Source of the DNA: Aporhodopirellula aestuarii
GTDB taxonomy: Bacteria; Planctomycetota; Planctomycetia; Pirellulales; Pirellulaceae
Assembly (NCBI RefSeq): GCF_023701485.1
Contig: NZ_JAMQBK010000039.1
Coordinates: 374,476-438,475, forward strand
DNA: 64,000 bases
Direction of reading: 5' to 3'
This document shows, one piece after another, positions 36,258 to 45,213 of the stretch. The notes beneath the pieces were generated by a model that was not told where the DNA came from, searched no databases, and saw only the letters and a list, made by a program, of their open reading frames with translations. The translations under genes were made by a program, and so were the position numbers. The stretch's first letter is position 1; every line of letters begins with the position of its first letter.

Positions 36258-38882
36258 TCATGAACGCCGATTGAAGATCAGCCGGGTTTCGTTGGCGGGG
36301 ATCCAGCATCGGCGTCCGTCGGCGAGTTCGATCTCCAACCAATCGTCGCGTTTCGATTGAACGTGGAATTCTAAGCCGTCGTGCAGTGGTTCGTTGAAAG
36401 CGGGGTTATACGTGTACGCGGGGCCTTTGCGACCGTAAACCTCGCCGACGACCACGACGCCTTCGCTGCCCGAGTGAAGCATCGCACTGAGTCCGATGAG
36501 CCCGGCCACCAAAATGATTGCTGCGATTCCTACGGCGGAAACGCGTGTTAGCGTGTTTCGATATCGCTCGTGAACCAGCAGCACGCCCAGTAGCAGGAAC
36601 CACAACGGCACCATCGCGGCGCAGATCCATCGCAGCGGCAGGGAACTCAATCGCATACGATGTGGTTCGTCCAGCACATCGACCGTCAGCGCACGAGCAG
36701 CACGCAGGTTCTCTCGCACAATCGGATCGAACGGACGGTAAATTTGAGATTGGCGATAGCAGGCAATTGCTCGTCCCAATTCACCCGATTGAAACCAAGC
36801 GTTGCCGGCGTTGAACCATGCGACACCTTGCAGTCCTTCTGTCGTCGCGGCACTTTCGTACTTCAACGCGGCCTGTGAGTACAACGCGTTAGTTTCCGGT
36901 AAACCTGGCGTCGTGTCGAGTGCTTGCTCGAACAACGACTCCGCTTCGCTCCACTCAGACGCGGCAGCGTTTCCGGCCAATAGTGTCAATGTCAGCAGCA
37001 GTGCCATCGTCGACGCGTTTCGGAATTTCGCAAGTAGCCTTCCCGCGAGTTCATTAAGTGGCGGCACCGATGGTGTTGGTTTCTCAGCGGAGAATTCAAA
37101 CCGATCGGCTTCCAAGTTAGCCTGCTCGATCGAACGAATGTCTTGCTCGGACAGGTCGAGTTTTCGCAGACGTTGCTGCGCGTCGCCGCTGGTCCAGGCA
37201 CCGTCGGGCATCGAGAATCCTGTAGCCAAAAATTTTCGAAACGCCTGCCATTTCTGGATCGTGCCTTCGGGAGTCTTTTTCAGTTCATGAAACGCCCGCG
37301 ATTGCGCACGGTAGACCGGGTTGATTGCCCGGCGTCGGCGTTCGCGAACCCATGGAAACGCAAACGCGAAAGCGACCACCCCGCACGCCATCCACAACAA
37401 AACGTGTTCGGCCAAAATTCCGGTCATTTGGTTCATGAATTCAGTCATCTTTGTTGGCCGTGCGTTGTGCCAGATTCCATCGGGTTGATCGGTAAGCGTC
37501 GGTTCAGCGGTCAGGTTTCGTATATCAAAAAAGCGGCTGCCATCATGTGGTTTTACCGTCAACGAAACCGCTTGAGTTTGCAGGTCGTGATAGGAACCGG
37601 ACTGAGGATCGAACACCGGTATCCGAAGTGACGGGAAGGCGGAGATATCGGTGGTGAGCGGCCGCACGCGGGCGCGGAATCCGGTTCCATCGGGATACCA
37701 GGTGCGACCGAACTCTGGCGAAACGTGAAACCGTCCACGGAGACTTCGTTGCAACGTGAGCGGTTTCAGGTCGAGCATTCCGTGAGGAGCGTTACTGTGA
37801 ACGCGCAGGTCGACTTCTAAGACTTGCCCGACTTCCAATTCGTCCGTTGCGATCGAAACTTCGATCTCGCACGGTGTAAACAGATTGCTGAATAGCTCAG
37901 AGCGATTTTCGCGTGGTAGCGGCAGCACCTCGATCGATATCGGATCGGATTCGGCATAGACGCGCTCGTACGACGTCAGCGAAGAAAGCGGCTCAAATAA
38001 TCCATTGTTGTAGTACGCCGCGTAAGGAGCGAAGGCACTCCCGTTTCCGTTTCGCAGGGCGCACTCGAGCCGTACCGCGGGAATTTCTACCAAGCCAGGT
38101 TCGTGGAAACGAATGAACATAGGAAAACGGACGATGCCAAACTGATTGGGGTTTTCATCCGGCGGTACTCTTTCCGCGATGATTCGACGGCCACCAAAGG
38201 GCATGCCCATTTGTCTTTCTTCGGGTGCGGTGCACCGGGGAATGACAATCTCTAAATCGTCATCATTGAAGAACGGAGGAAAACACTTGAGCGATCGGAA
38301 TCGGTTGGTGGTTTCATGACTTGACCACGTAACGTCTACCCGCAGAGGCTCGCCGGCGTAGACGGTTGTTGATGCCGGGGACAGTTCAAACTGCATCTCG
38401 TCGGATCGCTGGGGAGCACTGACGATGAATTGCGTCGGCGGAGAGCGGTACGCGTGGGTGTCCGATAGAAATTCAAGAGCCGGAAAAACGGACAATCCGG
38501 TGCGCCGCGGAAGAAATCGGATGACTGCTTCGTGCGCATCTCCACTACGAGCTTTGGCCCTGACTTCGATGTCAAAAATCGAGACATCGTCATCGATCGG
38601 GATCTCTGAAGGTTGTTCGACGGCCTCAGGGAATTTGACCGTGGCCGTGGCGACCACATCGGTAAACCAAGTCTCCTGCTCGAGTTGGAGGGCAACGTCC
38701 TGCACCTCTCGCTGAATCGCAGGCGGCTCGGCGGGATCGCTTTCGCTTTCCGTTTGTGCGTGCAGCGTCGCAGAGTCCTGTGCGACCATGAGCATGCAAA
38801 ACAGGGCAATCAAACGCACGGTTTTCCATACGGCGTGATGGCGATGTTTCGTCAAGTCGGAGAGGATGGATTGATCGGCCAT
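36258..38882 (-). CDS. BatD-like protein fused to TPR and SH3-like domains
   Basis: 874 residues. After a signal-like segment near 20-40, beta-sandwich domains fill about 45-500, as in BatD (oxygen-tolerance) proteins. A membrane helix follows near 500-520 (LLWMACGVVAFAFAFPWV), a cytosolic helical part, a second signal-like helix (ASTMALLLTLTLLAGNAAA), then TPR units (AWFNAGNAWFQSGELGRAIACYRQSQ) as in BatE, two more helices, and an SH3-like C-terminus (VVVVGEVYGRKGPAYTYNP...CWIPANETRLI). This looks like a BatD-BatE fusion. It is the last gene of the MoxR cluster, its ATG sharing one base with the preceding stop (TAATG). Bat proteins form an envelope complex linked to stress tolerance; exact role unknown. 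Confidence 0.82.
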   Translation of the reverse strand: MADQSILSDLTKHRHHAVWKTVRLIALFCMLMVAQDSATLHAQTESESDPAEPPAIQREVQDVALQLEQETWFTDVVATATVKFPEAVEQPSEIPIDDDVSIFDIEVRAKARSGDAHEAVIRFLPRRTGLSVFPALEFLSDTHAYRSPPTQFIVSAPQRSDEMQFELSPASTTVYAGEPLRVDVTWSSHETTNRFRSLKCFPPFFNDDDLEIVIPRCTAPEERQMGMPFGGRRIIAERVPPDENPNQFGIVRFPMFIRFHEPGLVEIPAVRLECALRNGNGSAFAPYAAYYNNGLFEPLSSLTSYERVYAESDPISIEVLPLPRENRSELFSNLFTPCEIEVSIATDELEVGQVLEVDLRVHSNAPHGMLDLKPLTLQRSLRGRFHVSPEFGRTWYPDGTGFRARVRPLTTDISAFPSLRIPVFDPQSGSYHDLQTQAVSLTVKPHDGSRFFDIRNLTAEPTLTDQPDGIWHNARPTKMTEFMNQMTGILAEHVLLWMACGVVAFAFAFPWVRERRRRAINPVYRAQSRAFHELKKTPEGTIQKWQAFRKFLATGFSMPDGAWTSGDAQQRLRKLDLSEQDIRSIEQANLEADRFEFSAEKPTPSVPPLNELAGRLLAKFRNASTMALLLTLTLLAGNAAASEWSEAESLFEQALDTTPGLPETNALYSQAALKYESAATTEGLQGVAWFNAGNAWFQSGELGRAIACYRQSQIYRPFDPIVRENLRAARALTVDVLDEPHRMRLSSLPLRWICAAMVPLWFLLLGVLLVHERYRNTLTRVSAVGIAAIILVAGLIGLSAMLHSGSEGVVVVGEVYGRKGPAYTYNPAFNEPLHDGLEFHVQSKRDDWLEIELADGRRCWIPANETRLIFNRRS

Positions 38883-41098
38883 TACCAGTCCTTCTCCACG
38901 TTTCCCTGATTGCCCTTGGCTCTTTGCTGTTGGCGGAACTGCAAACTGCCCTGCTCTTCCATCAGGATGTCATCGACGCTGTAGTTAGGTACGGGCAGCG
39001 ATTGCATTTCCGATCCGCTGGCGAAGTCTCCTTGTCCTTGCATCGAAGACATCATGGCTTCTTCCGAGTCGCTCGCTTCCATCATTTCGTCGTATTCAGC
39101 GTCTTCGTCCCAGTCGCCTTCGTCTGATTCGCCGGAATCATTGCTGGCGAGCAGATCTAAGATCTCCTGAATCTTCTTGATCGCGACGAGTTGTTGATCG
39201 CGACCTTCGGGCCATGTATTCCATTGTTGGAGTTTTCCGGCTGCTTGTTCTTGCGCGACGACGACTTGATCCATCAGCTGCAGCGGTTCTTGCAGCACGC
39301 TTACCGGTGGAGCAGGATCCGGTGCCGAATGAACGGTTGTCGATTGAGATTCATCGCCAAAGTCCGCCGGCAACGAAGGTGGTTCCGCGGTCACTTCCGA
39401 GATGGTTTGGTCGAGATCCTTCATGATCTGACGGATCGACACGCCCTCGTTATGTAGCGTGCGTTGGGATTGAGCGAAGCGTTTCGAATCCTCGGCAGCC
39501 GAGTCCGGTGGGCTAGGCGGCTCGGGAGGAGGTTGTCCTCGACGTGGCCGGTTGTTGCGGTTGGAGTGGTCGGGAACGTTATCGCGAAGTTCACTCTGCT
39601 TGGTTTGTAATTCCTGCAGCAGTTTGATCAGGTCCTGCATTTGTTCTTGAAGTTGACGCTCACGTTCGTCTTCTTCCTCGATCAGTCTGACGTAGTCGGC
39701 GATCAGCTCGGCGGTCGGGTCTAAACGCCGTGCCGCTCGTTCGAAGCGAGGGTTCATCCGACACGCTTCTAGAAAGCGGTTTTGAGCGAACCGAGCTTGT
39801 GACAACGCTTGCCGAGGTTCCGCTTCGGCTTGTGCTTCAGCAAGCGAGAGATGGCACAAGCCTTGGTTGAAGCGAATTGCTGCGATTTGCGACGGCGTCA
39901 ATGCGTCGGACGGAAACTCGGAGTCAATGACGCTGTAAGCGTCCAATGCTTCGGCGGCCTTGCCCTCGTTTTGCATTTGCACGGCTGCCGTGAATTGTCG
40001 TCCAAGCTTGGGCGGGTCGGCGCCGGCGGTTTGAATCCCGGCGATTATCAACAGGGGAATCCACAGCAAACGTGTCACCGCGTTTGCAGGCCCACGTCGC
40101 GGTGACAAACCGCTGGCAGCGCCGCGTCCGCTGAACTCGGCGAAGAGCAGAAGCAGCAGTGCCACGGTGATCAGCGGGAAGCTGAGTTCACGATAAACGA
40201 CGTAGGTCTCGCCACCAGCGGTACCGGCGATGGGTTTGTTGAGTGCGAATTGCGCGTACATGCCGGCAAGATCAAATGCGGACGTTCCCGCGGCCAGATA
40301 GGTTGCATCATCAGAAAGACGCGACAGCTCACGCAGTCCTTCGTCGTTCAATTTCGTTGTAACGATTTGGCCGTCATGTTTGAGGAAGTCGGGCTTTCCG
40401 TCTTCGGTTTCGATCGGGATTCGTGATCCGGCCGTGGGGTCGCCCAAGCCGACCACCAGCAATCCGGTTTCGTTTTCCTTGAGCAATTCGGCGACTCGTT
40501 CGGTTTGGTCGCCGTGTTCTTCGCCATCGGTCAGAACGATGAGATCTTGCATGCCGGATCGGTCCGGATCGAGCACATTGTCGACGCACTTTTCGATCGC
40601 CGATAAGAGTGTCGTGCCACCGAAATCGACGACCCGCGGCGTGGCCTGATCGAGCATGTAGCGAACGAATTCATGATCGTGTGTCAGGGGGCAGAGGATA
40701 TTCGCGCTACCGGCGTAAACGACCAATGCCACCCTTTGCGAACGAAAGCTGTCTAACGCATCTCGGATGCCGTCCTTCGCCGCTTCGAGTCGCGACGGGT
40801 AGGCATCCTCCGCGAGCATGCTTTGTGAAACGTCGAGCACAAATACCACGTCCCGGCCGCTCTGGGTGACAGAATGTCGTCGCGGTTGATCGCCCGGGCG
40901 AGCCAATGCCAACAGCAGGAGCAGCAACGCGGCTATCCGTAAACCGTCACGCCGAGTCGACGAAACCGGTACGCCACCGCCCATCTGATCCCGTACCGCC
41001 GCACGACGTTGTCTTGCTCGGTGGAGCAGCCACGCCACCGGGAGCAAAAGAAATATCAGCAGCAACATGCCAGGATATTGAAATGCAAATGGACTCAT
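38882..41098 (-). CDS. BatB-like von Willebrand A protein fused to BatC-like TPR region
   Basis: 738 residues from the ATG at 41098, which overlaps the previous stop (ATGA). Two helices at the N-terminus (FQYPGMLLLIFLLLPVAWLL and IAALLLLLLALA) precede a VWA domain with the MIDAS motif DVSQSM and VLTDGEEH. A helix near residue 320 (FPLITVALLLLLFAEF) and a second hydrophobic segment are followed by a TPR-like region (KAAEALDAYSVIDSEFP, RFNQGLCHLSLAEAQA), then a Gln/Glu coiled coil and a low-complexity acidic tail rich in Asp, Glu, Ser and Met. The order BatB plus BatC in one chain is a fusion compared with genomes where they are separate genes. Confidence 0.85.
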   Translation of the reverse strand: MSPFAFQYPGMLLLIFLLLPVAWLLHRARQRRAAVRDQMGGGVPVSSTRRDGLRIAALLLLLLALARPGDQPRRHSVTQSGRDVVFVLDVSQSMLAEDAYPSRLEAAKDGIRDALDSFRSQRVALVVYAGSANILCPLTHDHEFVRYMLDQATPRVVDFGGTTLLSAIEKCVDNVLDPDRSGMQDLIVLTDGEEHGDQTERVAELLKENETGLLVVGLGDPTAGSRIPIETEDGKPDFLKHDGQIVTTKLNDEGLRELSRLSDDATYLAAGTSAFDLAGMYAQFALNKPIAGTAGGETYVVYRELSFPLITVALLLLLFAEFSGRGAASGLSPRRGPANAVTRLLWIPLLIIAGIQTAGADPPKLGRQFTAAVQMQNEGKAAEALDAYSVIDSEFPSDALTPSQIAAIRFNQGLCHLSLAEAQAEAEPRQALSQARFAQNRFLEACRMNPRFERAARRLDPTAELIADYVRLIEEEDERERQLQEQMQDLIKLLQELQTKQSELRDNVPDHSNRNNRPRRGQPPPEPPSPPDSAAEDSKRFAQSQRTLHNEGVSIRQIMKDLDQTISEVTAEPPSLPADFGDESQSTTVHSAPDPAPPVSVLQEPLQLMDQVVVAQEQAAGKLQQWNTWPEGRDQQLVAIKKIQEILDLLASNDSGESDEGDWDEDAEYDEMMEASDSEEAMMSSMQGQGDFASGSEMQSLPVPNYSVDDILMEEQGSLQFRQQQRAKGNQGNVEKDW

Positions 41099-42126
41099 GG
41101 AACCGTCCGCAACCAAGTGGCTTCGAGCATCAGTGCGGGAAACAAAAACAGCAACGCCACCGCAAGTGGCAGCCAATACAATTCGGCAACCCGGGTGTAG
41201 TTACGAGTCACGATCCGCGATCGTTCGAGTTGGTCCACTTCCGCGTAGACAGACAGCAGCGAATCGTAATCGTATGCGGTGCGAAACAAGCCTCCGGTTT
41301 CTAATGCGATGTGTTCAAGCACGCGTTCGGCTTCGGAAAGAGGCGGTTCCGCATCAGGTGTTTGCGGATTGGGCGGAGCGTGGTCCCCGAGGCTGATGCA
41401 GTAGATCCGGCAGCCCCATTCGCGGGCCAACCCGGCTGCCTCGATTGGCAAGTGTTGCCCGGAGTTGTTTTCGCCGTCGGTCAGCAGAATAATCACGCGG
41501 CTCGAGATCTCGCCTTCCAGGCTTCGCCGCTGGCGGACCTCCGGATCATCGAGTTGTTCTAAACGGGCGGCTGCGACCGCCAACGCGTCTCCGTAGGCGG
41601 TGCCGTCTTCGTTTGGCCGTTCTTGAATCTCAAGGGATCGCACCAATTGCAGCAACGCCTCGTGCCCAAACGTTAACGGGCTGCGTGTGTCGGCGTAGCG
41701 GGCGAACGTAACCAAGCCTATTAGATCACCGCCGCGGCCTTGCAGTTCTTCTCCATCACCCGCGATGAAACGCTCGACTAATTCTTTGGCAACTTCCATC
41801 CTCGTCGTTTGTTTTTGATCGGATAATTGGATGTTCATCGCCATGCTGCTGCTGACGTCCACCAATAGCTCAATCGCGATCCCTTCGGAAACCTGTGTCG
41901 AGTGAGTCGAGCCGGCTTGGGGGCGCGCGAGTGCGATGATTAACAGCGTCGCCGCGATGACCCGCGCGGTCGGCGGTATCCAAAGAAAGCGTGCTCGACC
42001 CGTGTCGGCATGCTGCCAAAGTTGCAAGGACGGGACCGCCATGGTTGGCCGATTATGGCGGCGGATCAGAGCGATGACCAACGGCACGGGCAGCAGCAAT
42101 AGGAGCCAAGGGAATGCGAAATTCAT
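41095..42126 (-). CDS. BatA-like von Willebrand A membrane protein
   Basis: 343 residues from the ATG at 42126. The minus frame is open 98 codons further, but this ATG overlaps the upstream stop (ATGA) and starts the hydrophobic N-terminus NFAFPWLLLLLPVPLVIAL. A second helix (VIAATLLIIALA) leads to a periplasmic or cytosolic VWA domain with the MIDAS residues in LLVDVSSSMAMN and IILLTDGENNSG. A final helix (LYWLPLAVALLFLFPALML) anchors the C-terminus. Aerotolerance BatA proteins have exactly this layout. It is followed, with ATGA overlap, by the BatB-like gene. The MIDAS site is complete, so metal-dependent protein binding is expected. Confidence 0.88.
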   Translation of the reverse strand: MNFAFPWLLLLLPVPLVIALIRRHNRPTMAVPSLQLWQHADTGRARFLWIPPTARVIAATLLIIALARPQAGSTHSTQVSEGIAIELLVDVSSSMAMNIQLSDQKQTTRMEVAKELVERFIAGDGEELQGRGGDLIGLVTFARYADTRSPLTFGHEALLQLVRSLEIQERPNEDGTAYGDALAVAAARLEQLDDPEVRQRRSLEGEISSRVIILLTDGENNSGQHLPIEAAGLAREWGCRIYCISLGDHAPPNPQTPDAEPPLSEAERVLEHIALETGGLFRTAYDYDSLLSVYAEVDQLERSRIVTRNYTRVAELYWLPLAVALLFLFPALMLEATWLRTVP

Positions 42127-42980
42127 GTCCGCAGCTCCTTCTGTAACCGGGCCACGAGCTGCGCCGCCTGCACGTCGTTGGCGTATACAGCCCGTTCCAC
42201 CTCGACGCGTGTTTCCTGAGAGACCGGACAATCGGGATCGTTGAGCAATCGTTCCAAAGCGTCTTTGGGGATCGATCCTGACTGTAATTCTTGGATCAAC
42301 TCGGTGGGCTGGAATTTTGGCGTCGCGGACGCGGCGATGGGTTCTGGTCTTCGTCGCCGCGACAATTGGCCGCCGATGAAAACCAACAAACACAGGACGG
42401 CCAACAATGCGAAGCCCCAAGCTTCCGGTGATGATTCCAAGCGGTTTGTATCTTCGGGAGGCAATGGTTCGGGCGCGTCGCTAATTTCCGAAGCGTCAAA
42501 CGGGCTCACTTCCAAACTCAACTCAGGCAGTTCGACCTCATGAGGGCCGTCGGCCGTTGAGAGCATGACGCGGGCATCACCGATCGTGTGAGTGCCCGAT
42601 GAGACCGGTTGAAAAAAGAGACTTTCGCGTTGGTGATACTGCCCATTTGCGTACTCAAGCGGGACACGCTCGACCGCAATCGAGTGGAGTGTCGGCTGCG
42701 AGGGCACTTGTAATTCAAAGCTTCCCCATTGCTTTCGGTTCATTTCGACACGTAACTCGACAATCTCCCCCGGATTCGCTCGAGCGGGGATGAACCGGGC
42801 GGTGATACCGTGCGAGTCGTCGACCGCAGGTCTCGTTGCCTGCACGATCGTTGTCTCTGATTGGGCGATCACGCTGATACCGCCGAGCGACTCGGCACGG
42901 ACGGAAACGTCTTTACCAATTGCGACCAAGCAGCAGACTGAAGCGAGGACAACGCGAACGAACGGGAGCATGTCGAACAT
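42123..42980 (-). CDS. Unknown signal-anchored protein of the MoxR/Bat operon
   Basis: 285 residues. N-terminal signal segment (LPFVRVVLASVCCLVAIG), a beta-rich periplasmic domain of about 130 residues with ITARFIPARANPGEIVELRVEM, one membrane helix (WGFALLAVLCLLVFIGGQL), then a basic, helical cytosolic tail ending DVQAAQLVARLQKEL. The order resembles the DUF4381-like slot between DUF58 and VWA genes in other Bat clusters, but the family match is not certain. Its start directly abuts the DUF58 stop with no gap, and its stop overlaps the next ATG by four bases, so it is translationally coupled on both sides. No catalytic residues are apparent. Confidence 0.75.
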   Translation of the reverse strand: MFDMLPFVRVVLASVCCLVAIGKDVSVRAESLGGISVIAQSETTIVQATRPAVDDSHGITARFIPARANPGEIVELRVEMNRKQWGSFELQVPSQPTLHSIAVERVPLEYANGQYHQRESLFFQPVSSGTHTIGDARVMLSTADGPHEVELPELSLEVSPFDASEISDAPEPLPPEDTNRLESSPEAWGFALLAVLCLLVFIGGQLSRRRRPEPIAASATPKFQPTELIQELQSGSIPKDALERLLNDPDCPVSQETRVEVERAVYANDVQAAQLVARLQKELRT

Positions 42981-43862
42981 TCAGCCTCCCGTCTCGTCAG
43001 CGATGCGTCGTTGACGGGATTGAAAGAATCCGGCAAGAGCGGTGACGCAATCTTCACCGACAGCAACCTCCATCAAGCTGATCCCGGCTTGCAGCATTTG
43101 TTCTTGCAGATCCACGTGGTGAGGACGGACTTGTCGTGCGGCGCGAGACAAATCGACAAACCGGTGGTCGCCGGTTTCGGTGTCTCGCATGTGAATCAGC
43201 TCGGTAATGCCCGAAGTGCTTTGAACAGCGTCGAGTATGTTGATCGCATTGACATCATGACGGCCCGCCAAGGCGCGCAGTTCGTCTAAGTAGTCGGCCG
43301 CGAGGAAATCCGATAACACGAAAACGACCGAATGCTTCCGTGCCATGTGCCCGAATCGATTCAGCACCGATTCGAAATGGGTTGTGCGGCCTTGGGGGCG
43401 GAAGTTCAGTAGCGAGTCCATGATCCGCAACGCGTGCCGACGGCCCTTTCCCGGAGGAATCACCAATTCGACGCGATCGGAAAACAAGATCAGCCCCACG
43501 CGATCGTTGTTGCGAATCGCCGCCATCGTCAACAATGACGCCAGTTCGACGATCGTGGCGTGTTTGCGCCCTGAGGGGGATTCCAAAATGGAGGCGGAAA
43601 CATCCACCAACAGATAAAGAAATTGTTCGCGTTGTTCGATGTAGCGTTTGATGTGAGGTTCGCCGGTCCTCGCCGTTACCTTCCAGTCCATGGAACGGAC
43701 GTCGTCACCGGGTTGGTAGCGGCGAACGTCTTCGAACTCGATGCCTTGGCCGCGGAAGATCGAACGGTATTCGCCGGCTAACAAATGTTCTACCGGGCGT
43801 CGGCATTGCAATTCCAAGAGCGAGAGCCGCGAATCAGAATCAGCAATGGGTTCGGGCATCAT
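42981..43862 (-). CDS. DUF58 domain protein
   Basis: 293 residues without membrane helices. The DUF58 marks are seen: GEYRSIFRGQGIEFEDVRRYQPGDDVRSMDWK is spread over about 31-62 (key parts GIEFEDVR and YQPGDD.R.MDW), then a VWA-like fold with LLVDVSASIL, RVGLILFSD and VVFVLSDFL. DUF58 proteins always travel with MoxR ATPases and are thought to be their chaperone-like substrate or adaptor. Its ATG overlaps the moxR stop by four bases. The MIDAS-like DVSAS is intact, though function is unknown in detail. Confidence 0.9.
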   Translation of the reverse strand: MMPEPIADSDSRLSLLELQCRRPVEHLLAGEYRSIFRGQGIEFEDVRRYQPGDDVRSMDWKVTARTGEPHIKRYIEQREQFLYLLVDVSASILESPSGRKHATIVELASLLTMAAIRNNDRVGLILFSDRVELVIPPGKGRRHALRIMDSLLNFRPQGRTTHFESVLNRFGHMARKHSVVFVLSDFLAADYLDELRALAGRHDVNAINILDAVQSTSGITELIHMRDTETGDHRFVDLSRAARQVRPHHVDLQEQMLQAGISLMEVAVGEDCVTALAGFFQSRQRRIADETGG

Positions 43863-44827
43863 GACTCAACCACCGGCACCGCTGCGAGCATGCGGTCAAG
43901 CAAATCGTCCGAAGTGATCGAGTCAGCCTCGGCGCGGTAGGTGATTGCAAGTCGATGTCGTAGCACATCGTGGGCAACGTCTTTGACATCTTGCGGGATG
44001 GTGTAATCGCGACCGTTCATCATCGCGTTGCCTCGCGCCGCCAACGACAAGTAAATCGATGCTCGCGGTGACGCGCCAAAACGCACATAGCGTTCGATGT
44101 CCAGCTCGTATTTGCTTGGGTGCCGGGTGCAGTCGACCAAGCGGACGATGTAGCGTTGGATCTTTTCGTCAAGAAAGGTTTCGTCCAACACCTGACGCAT
44201 GAGCTTGAGTTCGTCGAGCGACAGCACCGATTCGATATCGATCGTTGCGTCCGTCTTTGCCATCCGCTGCATGATTACCAATTCGTCGTCCATGGATGGA
44301 TAGCCGACTTTGAGTTTAAACATGAACCGGTCAACTTGTGCTTCCGGCAAGGCGTAGGTGCCTTCTTGCTCGATCGGGTTTTGAGTGGCGAGCACCAAGA
44401 ACGGTGATGGCAGATCGAAGGTCTCTTTGCCGAGCGTGACCTGTTTTTCTTGCATCGCTTCGAGCAATGCCGATTGCACCTTTGCGGGAGCGCGGTTGAT
44501 TTCGTCTGCCAGCAGCAAGTTGGCAAACACTGGCCCCTTTTCGGGGGTGAAGGTGTGGCTGCGCGGGTCGTATACTAAAGTTCCCGTCAGGTCGCCGGGG
44601 AGCAGATCGGGGGTGAACTGAATGCGACTGAATTGGGCGTGGATGGCGTTGGCAAGACAATTGACCGTCAACGTTTTGGCGATTCCAGGAACGCCTTCGA
44701 GCAACACGTGGCCGTTGCATAACATCGCCAGCAACAGGCGATCGATCAGCGTTTGCTGGCCGACGACGTAGCGTGAGACTTCGGTCCTTATCTGCTCCAG
44801 TTTCTTGCTGGAATCGATCATCTGCAT
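43859..44827 (-). CDS. MoxR-family AAA+ ATPase
   Basis: 322 residues from the ATG at 44827; an in-frame ATG at 44944 would add 39 residues and one at 44821 would remove two, and no strong ribosome site decides. Seen: Walker A GVPGIAKT, the MoxR-type segment RIQFTPDLLPGDLTGT, Walker B LLADEINRAP, sensor 1 ATQNPIEQEGTYALPEAQVDRF, and the sensor 2 arginine in GASPRASI. MoxR proteins are chaperone-like ATPases that act with VWA and DUF58 partners, all present downstream here. As first gene of the cluster it sets the promoter region between 44828 and about 45000, divergent to the sulfatase. Confidence 0.93.
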   Translation of the reverse strand: MQMIDSSKKLEQIRTEVSRYVVGQQTLIDRLLLAMLCNGHVLLEGVPGIAKTLTVNCLANAIHAQFSRIQFTPDLLPGDLTGTLVYDPRSHTFTPEKGPVFANLLLADEINRAPAKVQSALLEAMQEKQVTLGKETFDLPSPFLVLATQNPIEQEGTYALPEAQVDRFMFKLKVGYPSMDDELVIMQRMAKTDATIDIESVLSLDELKLMRQVLDETFLDEKIQRYIVRLVDCTRHPSKYELDIERYVRFGASPRASIYLSLAARGNAMMNGRDYTIPQDVKDVAHDVLRHRLAITYRAEADSITSDDLLDRMLAAVPVVES

Positions 44828-45213
44828 GGCCAATCGCGTTGTAATTTCAAAGGTCAAATAGCGGCCGTCGTTGGGCGGATCGCAAACGGAGCGACTCTCT
44901 AATTGACCACGTTTTGTGGATTTGTGCCACATGGCGGCCGCCACCCGATTGCGTTCTCAACGAATAAAACGCTCGGCATAACCGCAACCTCCCCGCACCC
45001 ATGGCGACGAGTTTTTGGGCGGTGAACGAAGCCCGTTCTTATCGACGTTCGTGGACGCGAAATCGCTTCAAAAGCATGACGTGGCCCGGCCGAGCAGCTA
45101 TCCTTTGTCTGCCGCTCTGTTGCCCTGCCGCTTTGCCCCGATCCGTAAAGCCGAATCGGCTCGGGAGGGCTTGTTTCGATTCCCCACTCAAACTAGTCAG
45201 ACGAGTTCAAGAC

